Positions 10,801 to 19,746 of a stretch of DNA of 27,492 nt are shown in pieces. The DNA lies in assembly GCA_000320545.1 (NCBI GenBank), contig ADNK01003308.1, positions 1 through 27,492 on the forward strand, given 5' to 3'. The DNA is from Bigelowiella natans CCMP2755. Taxonomy: Eukaryota; Cercozoa; Chlorarachniophyceae. Below the pieces are notes generated by a model, which saw nothing but the letters and a program-made list of their open reading frames with translations, had not been told where the DNA came from and ran no database searches. Numbering within the stretch: position 1 is the first letter of the stretch; each line of letters begins with the position of its first letter. Both the position numbers and the translations under genes were made by a program.

Positions 10801-12844
10801 ACTACGTAGGTTCTCCCCTACCTACGCTAGGACTGCAGCTGCTTTTACTACTGCTTACCGGAAGGAGAACTCTGTAGGCCTCAGCTTCGCTAAGGTGTGG
10901 GCCAAGGCTGGCCTTGATGCCCACTTCGATAACCTAATAAAGTTATGCAGCAACACCCTATTGAATGCTAAGCTAGACACTACTAGACCAGCTACCCTAT
11001 GGACAGACTGGTCTAAGCTAGGTATGGCTGCTGTACTTACCCAAGACCAGCAGATCATACGGGTGTGGGGCAGGGCCTGCACAGCAGCTGAGGCCAAGTA
11101 CAGCCCTACAAAAGGAGAGTATAAAGCCATGACTGAGGCGCAGAGGAAACTAAGATACTACCTGCTGTCGGTGCCCAGCTTCACCTTAATGACTGACCAC
11201 AAGCCCCTCCTAGGCATCGACCGCAAGCTCGAAGCGCCTAACGATGAGTATGCAGCTATGAGGGCGGACACGGAAGAGTTTAGGGACAAGAGGACAGTGG
11301 TCTACGCACCAGGAGACAAGCAGCTTGCTGACTATTTCAGCAGGCTGTTCGAAAAGAAAGTCCCTACCCAGGTCACCCCTATGGTTAACGCGATTACCTT
11401 CGAGGACGGCGACTTCCTGCCTGAGCCAGAGGAGCTCCAGCACCTTCAAGAACACCTGGATAAATACAAACACAAGCATGAGGTACTTAGTGATAGGATA
11501 TATGTATACACTAATAATGTTAGGCGTACCTACGTGCCACGGCGGACCAGGGGAGCCCTTCTCTTTACCGCCCATGGACCTGCACACGTAGGAGAAAACC
11601 ATATCACTGCTCTACTCTACCATTACTACTGGCCCTACAAGCTAAAAGAGATAAGGACATACCTGCGTGGCTGCAGGTGCTCCAGCTTGAAGGCGGCAGG
11701 CGTCGCCACCAAGGAGTCCAGCAAGAGCCGTGCATCTAAGAAAATCAAAGCAAGGAACTTCTTAGATATCGTGCAAATTGATGTTTATAAGTACGATGGC
11801 TATCACTACCTTACCTTCGTTGATGTGGCCACTGGAAAGTGCTGGGTTAAAAAGATTATCAAGGTCAACGTTGCTAAGAAGAACAAAGGCTTATATAAGC
11901 AGAGGCTTACTAACTGCTACCGTACCTGGGAGTCTGAGCTCCAGGCTATCCCTGATGAAGTTAGCATAAACAAGATACCAAAGAAGTTACATGTGGATAA
12001 TGAGACCTCTCTTCTACAGCTACCACACCCTAATATTGATGCCTCACCTGTATACTATGCCCAGTCCAACTCCAAGGTAGAGCGACTCCACCGCACCTTG
12101 GCCAACCTAAGCAGGATAAATAGCACCACACCAGACAAGATACAAGGGTTAGTAAACGACACCTTCACGTCTGGGGGAGGTATCAAGGATAAGGAGAGGG
12201 AAGAAGGCGACGACAACGACGACGATACCGAGAGCGAAGACGAGAAGGTCCCGTACGATGGCCGAGTTCTAAAGGAAGGACAGTATGTTAGGGCCAAGGT
12301 AAATCTGAGATCGAGAAATAAACAAGACCCCTTCTGGGGTGGCGTTGCAAAGGTTACCGAGAGGAAGGGGAGGAAGCAGTACTACATCTATGATGGGAAC
12401 AGGGTCACCTTGCGCCACATCAGTCACCTAAAGAATTATGATATCGGTGAGAAGCTCCTAGAGGATGTTAAAGTAAACCCTACTGTGTGGGAGCGAGCAA
12501 TGCCTTGTTTAGGACCCCGACCTAAGTTCGATGTGGAATATGGAAACAATAAGGTCAGGGTGAACGACGATTGGCGCATGAAGATTGTCTATCTAGGCTA
12601 CCCTGGATTACGAAATATGGAGAGGGTAGCTATGAAAATAAAGGACGGAAAATATCAGCTACTCTACCTAGCTGTTCCCGACTTACCCTTTGAGCACTGG
12701 TATAAGGTCCTGGGGGACCTTGATGCAGAGGGCTGGTATGGACACGAACCTAAGGACGAAGGTGAGTTCTGGGTAAGCGACAAAGGAGATAAGGTTAGAG
12801 AGGAATCTATTACCTGGTGGTTGGTGAAGTTCCGAAAGCGATGA
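7871..12844 (+). CDS. Gag-Pol polyprotein of the Ty3-type retrotransposon, 1657 residues
   Basis: One frame with no frameshift between gag and pol. In order: Gag core (about 165-330); zinc knuckle at 370-384 with spacing C-x2-C-x5-H-x4-C, one residue longer than canonical; retropepsin with WDSGS (D519) and the later LLGQD (596); reverse transcriptase with SSLDKN (D822), FPYGLS and YVDDD (889-893); RNase H with acidic residues D1046, E1083 and D1109 and an ADYFSRL motif; integrase with an H2C2-like finger ending C-x-C where C-x2-C is usual; catalytic triad D1304, D1376, E1404; then an acidic linker, a GPY/F-like module (DPFWGGVAKV) and about 140 residues of unrecognised tail. The second D to E spacing is 27 residues against the usual 35, and the segment after E that normally reaches the YN...SP.E region is also short. 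No chromodomain is evident. The start is the first ATG after the primer site; TGA stop. Confidence 0.96.
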   Translation: MSQQLEEQQDFGSQAVQGHEQKQERKGDTDAKEGGGTPPQAPPGPAPGIKKADAAAEALENFYEADDEDVAAESKKVVMALRALRPRASNYAKLKVSIEYKYQTHDVWAAIMQDIMDYEADLPPEWAALFRNDGGLGASRGTTQSTVKQQQPVQRNTQFMSVKTAPVMITKYNGKRGEARRWWKNARSILCDFTPNPTENDKLKWLAIIKQAMDLYETGRTRIRQLEKIHTTVSGLRDVEAIMKAFVNEQDANSLPQAIRKYRAMMQHEREPVRDFATRFQDMIDELHDFNYNTGDDQARFEEFKLKIKESTYVTEKGYTTMEAAVQAISLREQEQDRKFTSPKVPGIGNINAIKPQRDWYKDREGNRRCGYCSRKGKHTAKDCRDRKEGRPRMTIRQLNEHYEKLKRKKGRGQGYNNSKWQGSNNGKNNKYKNKKQNSINAIQQQINGILDHLKQAPTKTAVPATQDQDKPMTLDDIKNLGVCNINDEDANRTIKVAMTKVKVKDSYGDYKKLPALWDSGSMPKSFISLSTVRRLGLLDQVTKKERKYAQADGSSSMKTVGELMLKLQIPGSDAETQIKTRVAMTLSMELLLGQDALEKLGGIISFYNHKIYFAKLPKKSGRTISQNMIRLDEWTSESSVNALEFMDLADNKLPTPTELRKKNPGKTIRQITELLDKTPPADDWDIDKGKKYINKILNEKYSDITKPTTKPSSKLTPVKIELKKGYEECIINDPEHRRPEADWEKIEWQINEWAKEGKIEPSNSPWNVRHVLAKKPTYPFFRLAHNFIRHNRVIKRIQTPTPRIDDVIEHVIGYKYYSSLDKNESYMQTPIHKTSRPITAFSSRHRKWHFVVFPYGLSISGDAFSSQNYRAYTHDGMASVLWVFVFVYVDDDIICTNTVVAQIFLLENIFIRFAHFGFTIRLQKCTFLATRIKWCGYYLEQGRITPNPEKVAALQQAPKPKNAKELKSFLQTAAWILRRFSPTYARTAAAFTTAYRKENSVGLSFAKVWAKAGLDAHFDNLIKLCSNTLLNAKLDTTRPATLWTDWSKLGMAAVLTQDQQIIRVWGRACTAAEAKYSPTKGEYKAMTEAQRKLRYYLLSVPSFTLMTDHKPLLGIDRKLEAPNDEYAAMRADTEEFRDKRTVVYAPGDKQLADYFSRLFEKKVPTQVTPMVNAITFEDGDFLPEPEELQHLQEHLDKYKHKHEVLSDRIYVYTNNVRRTYVPRRTRGALLFTAHGPAHVGENHITALLYHYYWPYKLKEIRTYLRGCRCSSLKAAGVATKESSKSRASKKIKARNFLDIVQIDVYKYDGYHYLTFVDVATGKCWVKKIIKVNVAKKNKGLYKQRLTNCYRTWESELQAIPDEVSINKIPKKLHVDNETSLLQLPHPNIDASPVYYAQSNSKVERLHRTLANLSRINSTTPDKIQGLVNDTFTSGGGIKDKEREEGDDNDDDTESEDEKVPYDGRVLKEGQYVRAKVNLRSRNKQDPFWGGVAKVTERKGRKQYYIYDGNRVTLRHISHLKNYDIGEKLLEDVKVNPTVWERAMPCLGPRPKFDVEYGNNKVRVNDDWRMKIVYLGYPGLRNMERVAMKIKDGKYQLLYLAVPDLPFEHWYKVLGDLDAEGWYGHEPKDEGEFWVSDKGDKVREESITWWLVKFRKR

Positions 12845-12887
12845 AGGTCTAAGGGAATAAGGAAGGAAGGAAGGAGCAACGTGACTT

Positions 12888-12895
12888 GGGGGAGG
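12888..12895 (+). other. Polypurine tract
   Basis: GGGGGAGG directly precedes the TG of the 3' LTR, the position required for plus-strand priming. Confidence 0.85.
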
Positions 12896-13221
12896 TGTAG
12901 CGCGTACCACTACGCGGGCACAAGTCACGTGCGACAACAAAGGGGTTGTCGCGGATATAGAATATAGATAACGTAGATATTAATACAGCATAGGCACGTG
13001 GGTTCCGGCGGGACTCATGGCAGCACACCGGAAGTGTGCTGCCCCACGTGCGGCGGCATTCGCGAAAGCTTCGCGAATGATTACGCAGTGCACGATTTAA
13101 TAAAAATATAATCTTTAATAAAAATAAACACAACTCTTCAAAAGGAAGCAAACGTGCCTTTCCCCCCCCCTGCCTACTTGTGCACGTAGCGCCTCGGCCT
13201 GTGAACACCTTACGCGCAACA
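12896..13221 (+). repeat. 3' LTR, 326 bp
   Basis: Reads identical to the 5' LTR over the full length, including homopolymer runs. Confidence 0.97.
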
Positions 13222-13462
13222 CATTTTCTTCTTTGCAAGCATCGAATTCAATCAAACATGCCAAACTTCACTCTTTTGCCATCCCGTGTTCCACCATCAT
13301 TGCGAGCATCATCTCACTGAAATCCATGGAAATCCTCATCGGGGACATTGAAACAGTCCGACGTGTCCGAATGTAATCCTGGTGGTCGTCGATGATTCGA
13401 CACAGTCGCAAGCTCGTAGGGCCTCCGGTGCAAAACAAAACGGCCAGCCTGCTGTTAGGAGC
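13222..13462 (-). pseudogene. Upstream half of the decayed gene interrupted by the retrotransposon
   Basis: Minus-strand frame open from 13462: RLCRIIDDHQDYIRTRRTVS then MRISMDFSEMMLAMMVEHGM, an in-frame TGA at 13268-13270, then SLACLIEFDACKEEN into the insertion site. The first four bases are the right copy of the CATT target duplication (13222-13225). The protein-like character on both sides of the element, joined in frame once the element and one CATT are removed, supports a single former gene. Family unknown. Confidence 0.45.
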
Positions 13463-14513
13463 TCATGCTCGTATTTTGAATTGTGTGTTGAAACCGACAG
13501 CAGGATGAAACCGCAGACGCAACTGCACATTTTATGGTCAATTTACCAAAGAATGGCATTGAAAACTAAAACAAGAGAGCAAAGGTTTTCTCCTGTGAGT
13601 GATGATTCCAGTTTTAACTTTTGGCGATACCCCCACATGTGTGAAAGACTTAAAGTTAGCAAATGGCTCATGGCACTAACCGGAATTTTAGTCAAAAATA
13701 CATATTGGATTGTGTTTTTGATTTGTGTCCCTTTTGAAAATGAGATAGAGGCAAGACACTCTGGATCCCCTTTTTCTTCTAATTCGAGTATATTTATCCT
13801 AATAACTTTGCATTTTAGACAAATATTAACATTTGGATTCGAATTTGTTAATTTTAGTCACATGTTTCTGCACTTTTTGTAGAGAACATTTTTTAGTTAG
13901 AGTCGCCATGGTAGCCCGAAAAGCTTCCTTGCTTCTTTTATTTTCAGACAAGATCTAGTCTTATTGCTACAATTATTCCACTACAACACGTCTGATTTTT
14001 TGCTAATTTCTATTTTTCTCCGTATCTTCGCTCTTAATCATACACATTTCTGGGTACTTCATTCCAAAATTTGAAAAATGTTTGGAGTGAAAGATCACTT
14101 TGCGAATTTCGTTCGATCGAGGTAACGCAGGTCGTTTGCGTTGTCTCCACAAATAATTTTAGCGGGAAACTCCCTAAAAACGGTGTGCACATGTGAGACA
14201 CTAGCTTACCCTATGTGGCGCAATCAGCAGGTGCAGTTTCATCCGGATACTCTTAGGCTTGAAATTCTTCCCGTGCGACACGAAAATAGGTGTCGTCTTT
14301 TGTAAATACTGGGCACACACCCACAGAATGCCGAGGATTTTGTGTTTAATTTGAGTCTGAAACAACCCCCCTGGAACCCGTCCAGCCAAAGAAACAAAAT
14401 AGAAGCAACACTAAATTCCTCGAGTGCTGCTCCTCACCCCCTCTAAACCTCCCTCCGACTCTTCCAATAACCAGAGAAGAATTAAAATCTCTGCAACTAC
14501 TTCCTCGAATTCG
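13463..14513. other. AT-rich intergenic region upstream of the F-box gene
   Basis: A plus-strand open frame at 13382-13882 lacks any family resemblance and is mostly hydrophobic AT-derived residues. No promoter motif is convincing. I see nothing else to annotate. Confidence 0.5.
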
Positions 14514-16213
14514 ATGAACGTGAGTAAAAATTCTTCTTCCGGGCAGAAATTGCAGCTGCTCGATCTACCGGGTGATCTTGTGTTGTTCTGCTTGGAATTT
14601 GGAGACGTGAGAATGGCTATCGCGTTTGCTCAAGTCAGTGGGAAAATGAAAAATTTGGTACAGACCAAGGAGGTGAGTCAATACGAACGAGCCTAGTTTA
14701 TTGTGTTTATTGTCATGACGTTGATCTTCCGGAAGCACGAAAGATATTTGAAGTGACCAAATTACCTCTCAGGGAAATCTTCTATGGGAGGCACTTCTAG
14801 CAAGGCGATTTACAGGCTATTCTATGCTCAATAAAAGTCTTAGGTGATGCACATTCTGCAGCGAAGAGCCAGCATTATTCCCGATTAATCTTCCCTGCTT
14901 CCTTTATGTTTCACCCTCCTCCTCTCTAGACCATCGTGCTTCCGCGATGAATACATGAGCCGAGTGAGCAGTCCTCGTGTGGGAGATTGCGTTGAAGTGC
15001 TGTGGCAAGGTGGTAGCCGATAGACTTCCATTCTATTCGGTAGTAGCAGTATGTTGCGTTGCGACAGTAAACAACAGACCGCTTGTTGTACTTGTGGAAT
15101 CATCGTTTGTATCTCCATCGGTGTAGTGACTTGCTCTATTTCCATAGGAAAATTTTATTCGCACAGCTTGGGTGAGCATGGCACGATGGGATTCGAAGGA
15201 AAAGCTTGGTGGCAGGTATTTAGAACCATTTCTAATGCCACAACTTGGTCTCGTTCTTACTAATCAACCTTGATAACCTTACGTATTCTCAATAACTTAT
15301 GACACCTTTTCGTCGATGACTTTGTAGGCGTCAATTGTGGCGAGAGAACCTGACTCGTCCTCACAAGTTGATAGCGCTATAATTCCAAATAGCCCAAATG
15401 GAAGACAGTTCTACTACAAGTAAGCAATAATAACTCTACGGGGTAGATACTAAGGGCAACAGTCAATTATTATGATGGCTCAAAGGCAGCAATTAAGATA
15501 TCAAAAAGTTATACGACTCCATCATCTACTCTCTCAATCAGTATCTATTTGATTCAGAGCGCATTTTCCTGGATGGGAGGCGAAGTGGGACGAGTGGATC
15601 GCAAGAACGCAAATCCGTTGGCCGAAGCCTCTTGACCACAACTCACACATCGAGATTGATGTAATATTAGAATGACTTGTTCTTTCAGACTCCCGGAGTC
15701 ATGTTGTTGTCAAAATCGCCTAGTAAACAAAGGAGAAAGGGGGAAAGTAGAGGGAGTGAGAAAATGAATGTAATGTCTGATGTTGATGTTGTGTACTGTT
15801 TACAGGTTGGAGATCATGTGGAAGTGATGCTGGAGAGCGTGCGTGTTCCGAGTGTGTGGATGGAGGGAGACGTTAAAAAAGTTACGATTGATATTGACGG
15901 TATTGATATTACTTGCAACATCAGTTTTTTGACAAGATAAATCAATGAATGAAAGTAACGATTTCTCCGTGTAGTTCTGATCGGTTTGCTGTTGGAATAA
16001 ATCTGGGCAGGTGTAGAGTTATTCTTGGTAACGGGGATGAAGAGGCCACGCCATATCTGGGTCAGAAGAGACAATTTACGGCTTCTTTACAAGAAGGTTC
16101 GGGACCACAAGGAGGCATGCGTGCCTTGTTTCCCATCATTATTCGCTAGCGCTTGCTCTACCTTTAGCGGGAACGCCAGATCAACTCCCCCCATCCAGAG
16201 AGGTAGTAATTGA
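14514..16213 (+). CDS. F-box protein with two Tudor/chromo-barrel-like modules, eight exons
   Basis: Exons 14514-14672, 14773-14843, 14930-15009, 15148-15215, 15328-15419, 15558-15660, 15806-15899 and 16011-16213 join in phase to 289 residues. Residues 14-68 are an F-box (LLDLPGDLVLFCLEFGD, AQVSGKMKNLV, then LLWEALLARRF across intron 1), the part that binds Skp1 in SCF ubiquitin ligases. Residues 94-172 form a first barrel-like module: VGDCVEVLWQGKF, GKAWWQASIV, FPGWEAKWDEWIAR, the pattern of Tudor-knot/MBT-type readers. Residues 192-248 start with the same VGDHVEV and end HIWVRRDNLRLL, a second Tudor/Agenet-like module. The modules are split by introns of 85-230 bp; the 145-bp intron 15661-15805 is open in frame and could be retained. 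Inferred role: substrate receptor that recognises methylated or chromatin proteins for ubiquitination. The last exon end is the least certain part (possible donor near 16206). Confidence 0.8.
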
Positions 16214-16267
16214 GAGTAAATTGAGAGTAAATTGTAGTGGTGGTGGATATCCATCCTCCTTAGCATT

Positions 16268-16307
<40 letters not shown>

Positions 16308-16956
16308 CGCATTGGGCCGTAAATCATCGGTACTCCTATAACTACACTTATGTTCTTATGATCATAATCATTGTTATCATCATCATCCTCAGTTGGCTAC
16401 ACAGTAGTCAATAGTAGTATTCGTCGCGTATTCATCTTATAATAACTTTCATTTGATTGCTCTCCTCCACTCTCCCTTGTCTACCATCAGCCAATATTGA
16501 GGCCGCTCCTGCAGGAGGCGGCCGAGGCTGCGCTACGATGTAGAATGAGGGGAAACAAGCTTTGCTCTCGATCTCTTTCCTCCTACTACTACTGCGACCC
16601 TCTATCCCCACCACTTATGATCATCAAATGGCTCGTGAGACGATGAATGGAAGAATAATATGAAAATTGGATCTGTACAGACGATTTAAGAGTCTCCATA
16701 ATACCTCAACTACGTGATTGTTAATGCGCCTACTATTTTCATTCCAACTACTACTACTACTACTACTACTACCGCTGCTAACTATTACCGTGCTTGTTTG
16801 CCTCCTTTTCGATGGGCGGTGTCGGAATCATGATATACAACATATATTTTTATTCATTCTTAATGTAATAAGTTTTTTTGTAGTTGGGTTATTTTCTTCT
16901 CTTTGCCTTTTTTCCTCATCACTAGAATCAGTGAAAAGTGATTTAATTTACAGTTC

Positions 16957-17005
<49 letters not shown>

Positions 17006-17201
17006 GTTATTCTTCTTTCTTGTACATATAAACTTCTTCCTCCTTGTACAGTTTTTGCGCACAGCATGTGCGCATACATCTTACCGAATGAAAAAAATTC
17101 TAGCTACGGCCATTTTCCTTCAAGTAGTGTGCCAAAACTTTTCCTTCCAATATTTTACTTATTAATTTTGATCAGTTTATTTTTATTAAACCGCAAGCAC
17201 A

Positions 17202-17227
17202 ATGCACACACACACACACACACACAC

Positions 17228-17272
<45 letters not shown>
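17202..17272. repeat. (AC)n(GA)n compound microsatellite
   Basis: CA dinucleotides followed by GA dinucleotides. Confidence 0.95.
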
Positions 17273-17606
17273 ATTAACGTAACCGTTAAACACAGCGTCT
17301 CTCCTCAGCAGCTGCGTATTTTTTTGTTTTGTCGATGTCGTTACCGTTGGTTAGTTGTGGGGGAGAAATTCGTCAAGTACAGTTTGATGATACGCTGGTT
17401 TTCTCTTTCAGCCCCAGCAATGAATGCGGTAGCAGTACAATCGAAATAAGCCTGCATTCCTTGATATTAACAAGTTGTATATACAATATATGCTTTTGAA
17501 ATCACATTAAAGCACATAATGGATATGTAAAGCCTCTTCTTATGTCACGCACGCTTGAAGGCATTCTAGCGATGCGTTAACGTCCTCTGCGACTGTTTTA
17601 AATATT

Positions 17607-17633
17607 ATAGACACGTAATATTACTATGTCTAT
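17607..17633. repeat. Stem-loop with TAATATTAC in the loop
   Basis: Arms ATAGACA (17607-17613) and TGTCTAT (17627-17633) enclose a 13-nt loop that contains TAATATTAC (17616-17624). See findings. Confidence 0.6.
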
Positions 17634-18275
17634 TATCAATATAGGCGCTGATTCGCATGTAATCAACTCATGTGTGCACTCTATATAGCTAGCTAGTCAG
17701 CGCTGCATACCAGCATAGTTATTAGATATAGCTGATCGCATCACCTGTACCGGTGTACTAGTGTAGCCTGGTCTAGCTAGCTAGCGCCTTGCAGCCTATA
17801 CACGACTATGTGACAATATCACACATTTATATCTAGATCTACAGATGTGGAAGCATATGAATCATGCTAGCATATAGCATAGGCATACAAGATGCTATGC
17901 ATTAAAGTTTTTGCTACATCCATGGATTGCTACATTCCGCAGGATTGGCTGTTTGTACGATGTTGCATGCACCTCTAGATAGCTAGCCGGCATGCATTCA
18001 GCATTGTTGTGGGTACATCTAGACAATGCCACTGGATGCAGCACGCTACGTACACAGCACTAGAGCACACATACTTACTTTGTCTATAATTCTAGCGACG
18101 CAAGTCTCGCGCGTCTAGCCGCGCGGATCCCAGATAATAGACAAAGGCTATGAATAGAAGGATTCATAATACTCGATCATTCTATCATTGCAAATCTATT
18201 GATTTTGGTGAAGACAAGCCTTGCTAAGAAAGATTAAACAGGCACGTCGTGCTACAAGCGCTCGGTCTTTCAACA

Positions 18276-18446
18276 TTATATATCCCTGGCAATCACAGCC
18301 GATGAGGTATCGCCTACGGATATCATTGCTGTTGGAGGAAGGTCGTTCGTCAAAGCTGCAACTTGGTCCCACCACTCCTGCTGGCTACATTCCACAGACG
18401 ATGAAGAAGGAAACTCTGGCAATCGCAGAACCACCTTATATAACAC

Positions 18447-18488
<42 letters not shown>

Positions 18489-19713
18489 AATGAATGAAAA
18501 GACATACATCATCCCACACGGGTGTTCGATTAAGGAAAAAATGCTCTCATCATTCCAGGCGAGCATGGAGAAGCAGCACGTGAATAAATATACCAAGTCG
18601 GCAGCAGCAGACTCCATTCGAAGAATCTTGTTGATGACTTCACAGCGCGCTAAAGGCGACAAGCGGAGAAAGTCGGCAGATCCACGTATTCCATTTGAAA
18701 TTCCATTCAATGATGATGGCAAAGGAATGGCCACAACCTCGGCATCGATCCTTGCTTCTTCAAGATGATCCTCAATCGCTGCTCTCGCTTCCTCCACATC
18801 CGACTCTTCTTCTACCAGCCTCAGCACCCGAAGCGTTAGAAACCCTCGTCCACTGCGATGGAGTTTCTTCCTAATGATATGCATGACCTCCATCATTAGT
18901 GCTGCAGGTGATACAGCGAATCGTCTCCAAGACATGCTCATTGGGTTGTTGTTGTTGCTGTCCGTGCCAATGCCGTCCATAATCCACATGTCGATGGTAC
19001 CAATCGAAGTCTTCTTCGCCGGCAGCGATATAAATGGAGAACTGGTGGTGAAACCGTTTCTGCCGCTGCCATTCCGATTGTGAATTTCATTGTTAAAACC
19101 ATGGTCAAAATGTTCCTCCTCCCCCTCCTCATCCGGTAACCACACGCTTGCTCGTTGTTTCTCAAAGTTGCGGCAAACAACCAGATTCTTCTCAAAGCTT
19201 ATGGCAGCGTTGAGTATAGACACGTACTCGTCAACACTGCCCACGCACTGTCGCATGACACTTGTTTTCTCATTGCGTTCTATCTTAGCAGAGAGGCTTG
19301 CACATCTGTGTTTCAAATTGCTGCTAATCGACGATTTCATCTCTACGGGGGCCTTGCCCTCCTCCTCCTCACACGATCTTAAGGAGTCTTTCTGGTTTTG
19401 TCGCAGTTGTTGACATTTTCCCTCCTCCCTCCCCTTCGTTTCACTTTGCCCCCCCCCCCTTGAACCCCACTCCTTCTCCCAGAATGGAACGATGACTGTG
19501 TTGGGGCGCATTGCTCCAGTCCCTGCGGATAAGAACAGGTTGTGACATGCATCTCTCCCCGTAGGCCCTATGGCAATATCACAGAAGGCCTTAAATCCAT
19601 TCCTCGAGATAAACCCTCCAAGAGCTCTGCGAAGAGACACCAATGCACTTGACGCCTCCATCGACTCGTTACTGGTGGATGCAACAATAGGCACGCCCAT
19701 GATGCAGATACCT

Positions 19714-19746
<33 letters not shown>

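Larger units (their letters stand above)
7506..13221 (+). mobile_element. Complete Ty3/Gypsy-type LTR retrotransposon, 5716 bp
   Basis: All structural parts are present: CATT target duplications, two LTRs of 326 bp that I read as identical base for base, a primer-binding-site candidate, a single gag-pol frame and a purine tract before the 3' LTR. Domain order protease, reverse transcriptase, RNase H, integrase places it with Ty3/Gypsy and not Copia. Identical LTRs mean the insertion is recent, because the two LTRs of a new copy start identical and diverge with time. The element sits in a pyrimidine-rich TTCTTCTT stretch inside a decayed minus-strand gene. Confidence 0.97.
16214..18275. other. 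Spacer with microsatellites and palindromic DNA
   Basis: Between the 3' ends of the F-box and transporter genes. Holds (AC)n at 16268-16309, an imperfect GC hairpin around CTCCTGCAGGAG at 16501-16523, (CTA)n at 16747-16772, (TA)n at 16964-17000, (AC)n(GA)n at 17202-17272 and a CTAG/GCATGC-rich stretch 17640-18130. The long plus-strand frame 16718-17449 runs through three microsatellites and is not regarded as a gene. Confidence 0.6.

Noticed and set aside
2335-13462. TGA read as a sense codon in the two decayed genes
   Set aside because: Intact genes here (SET protein, retroelement) end with TGA, and the remnants also carry frame shifts, so decay is simpler.
13382-13882. 166-codon plus-strand frame between retroelement and F-box gene
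   Set aside because: No recognisable family and a GTG start; the opposite strand has the better coding-like signal up to 13462.
16718-17449. 243-codon plus-strand open frame
   Set aside because: It is carried by (CTA)n, (TA)n, (AC)n and (GA)n repeats, giving poly-Leu, Tyr-Ile, His-Thr and Arg-Glu runs, with no family resemblance.
18276-19700. The 474-codon minus-strand frame taken as one intronless gene
   Set aside because: It contains a Val-Cys run from an intronic (CA)n and interrupts the SLC12 C-terminus; phase-matched GT/AG sites remove it. It is two exons of a larger gene.
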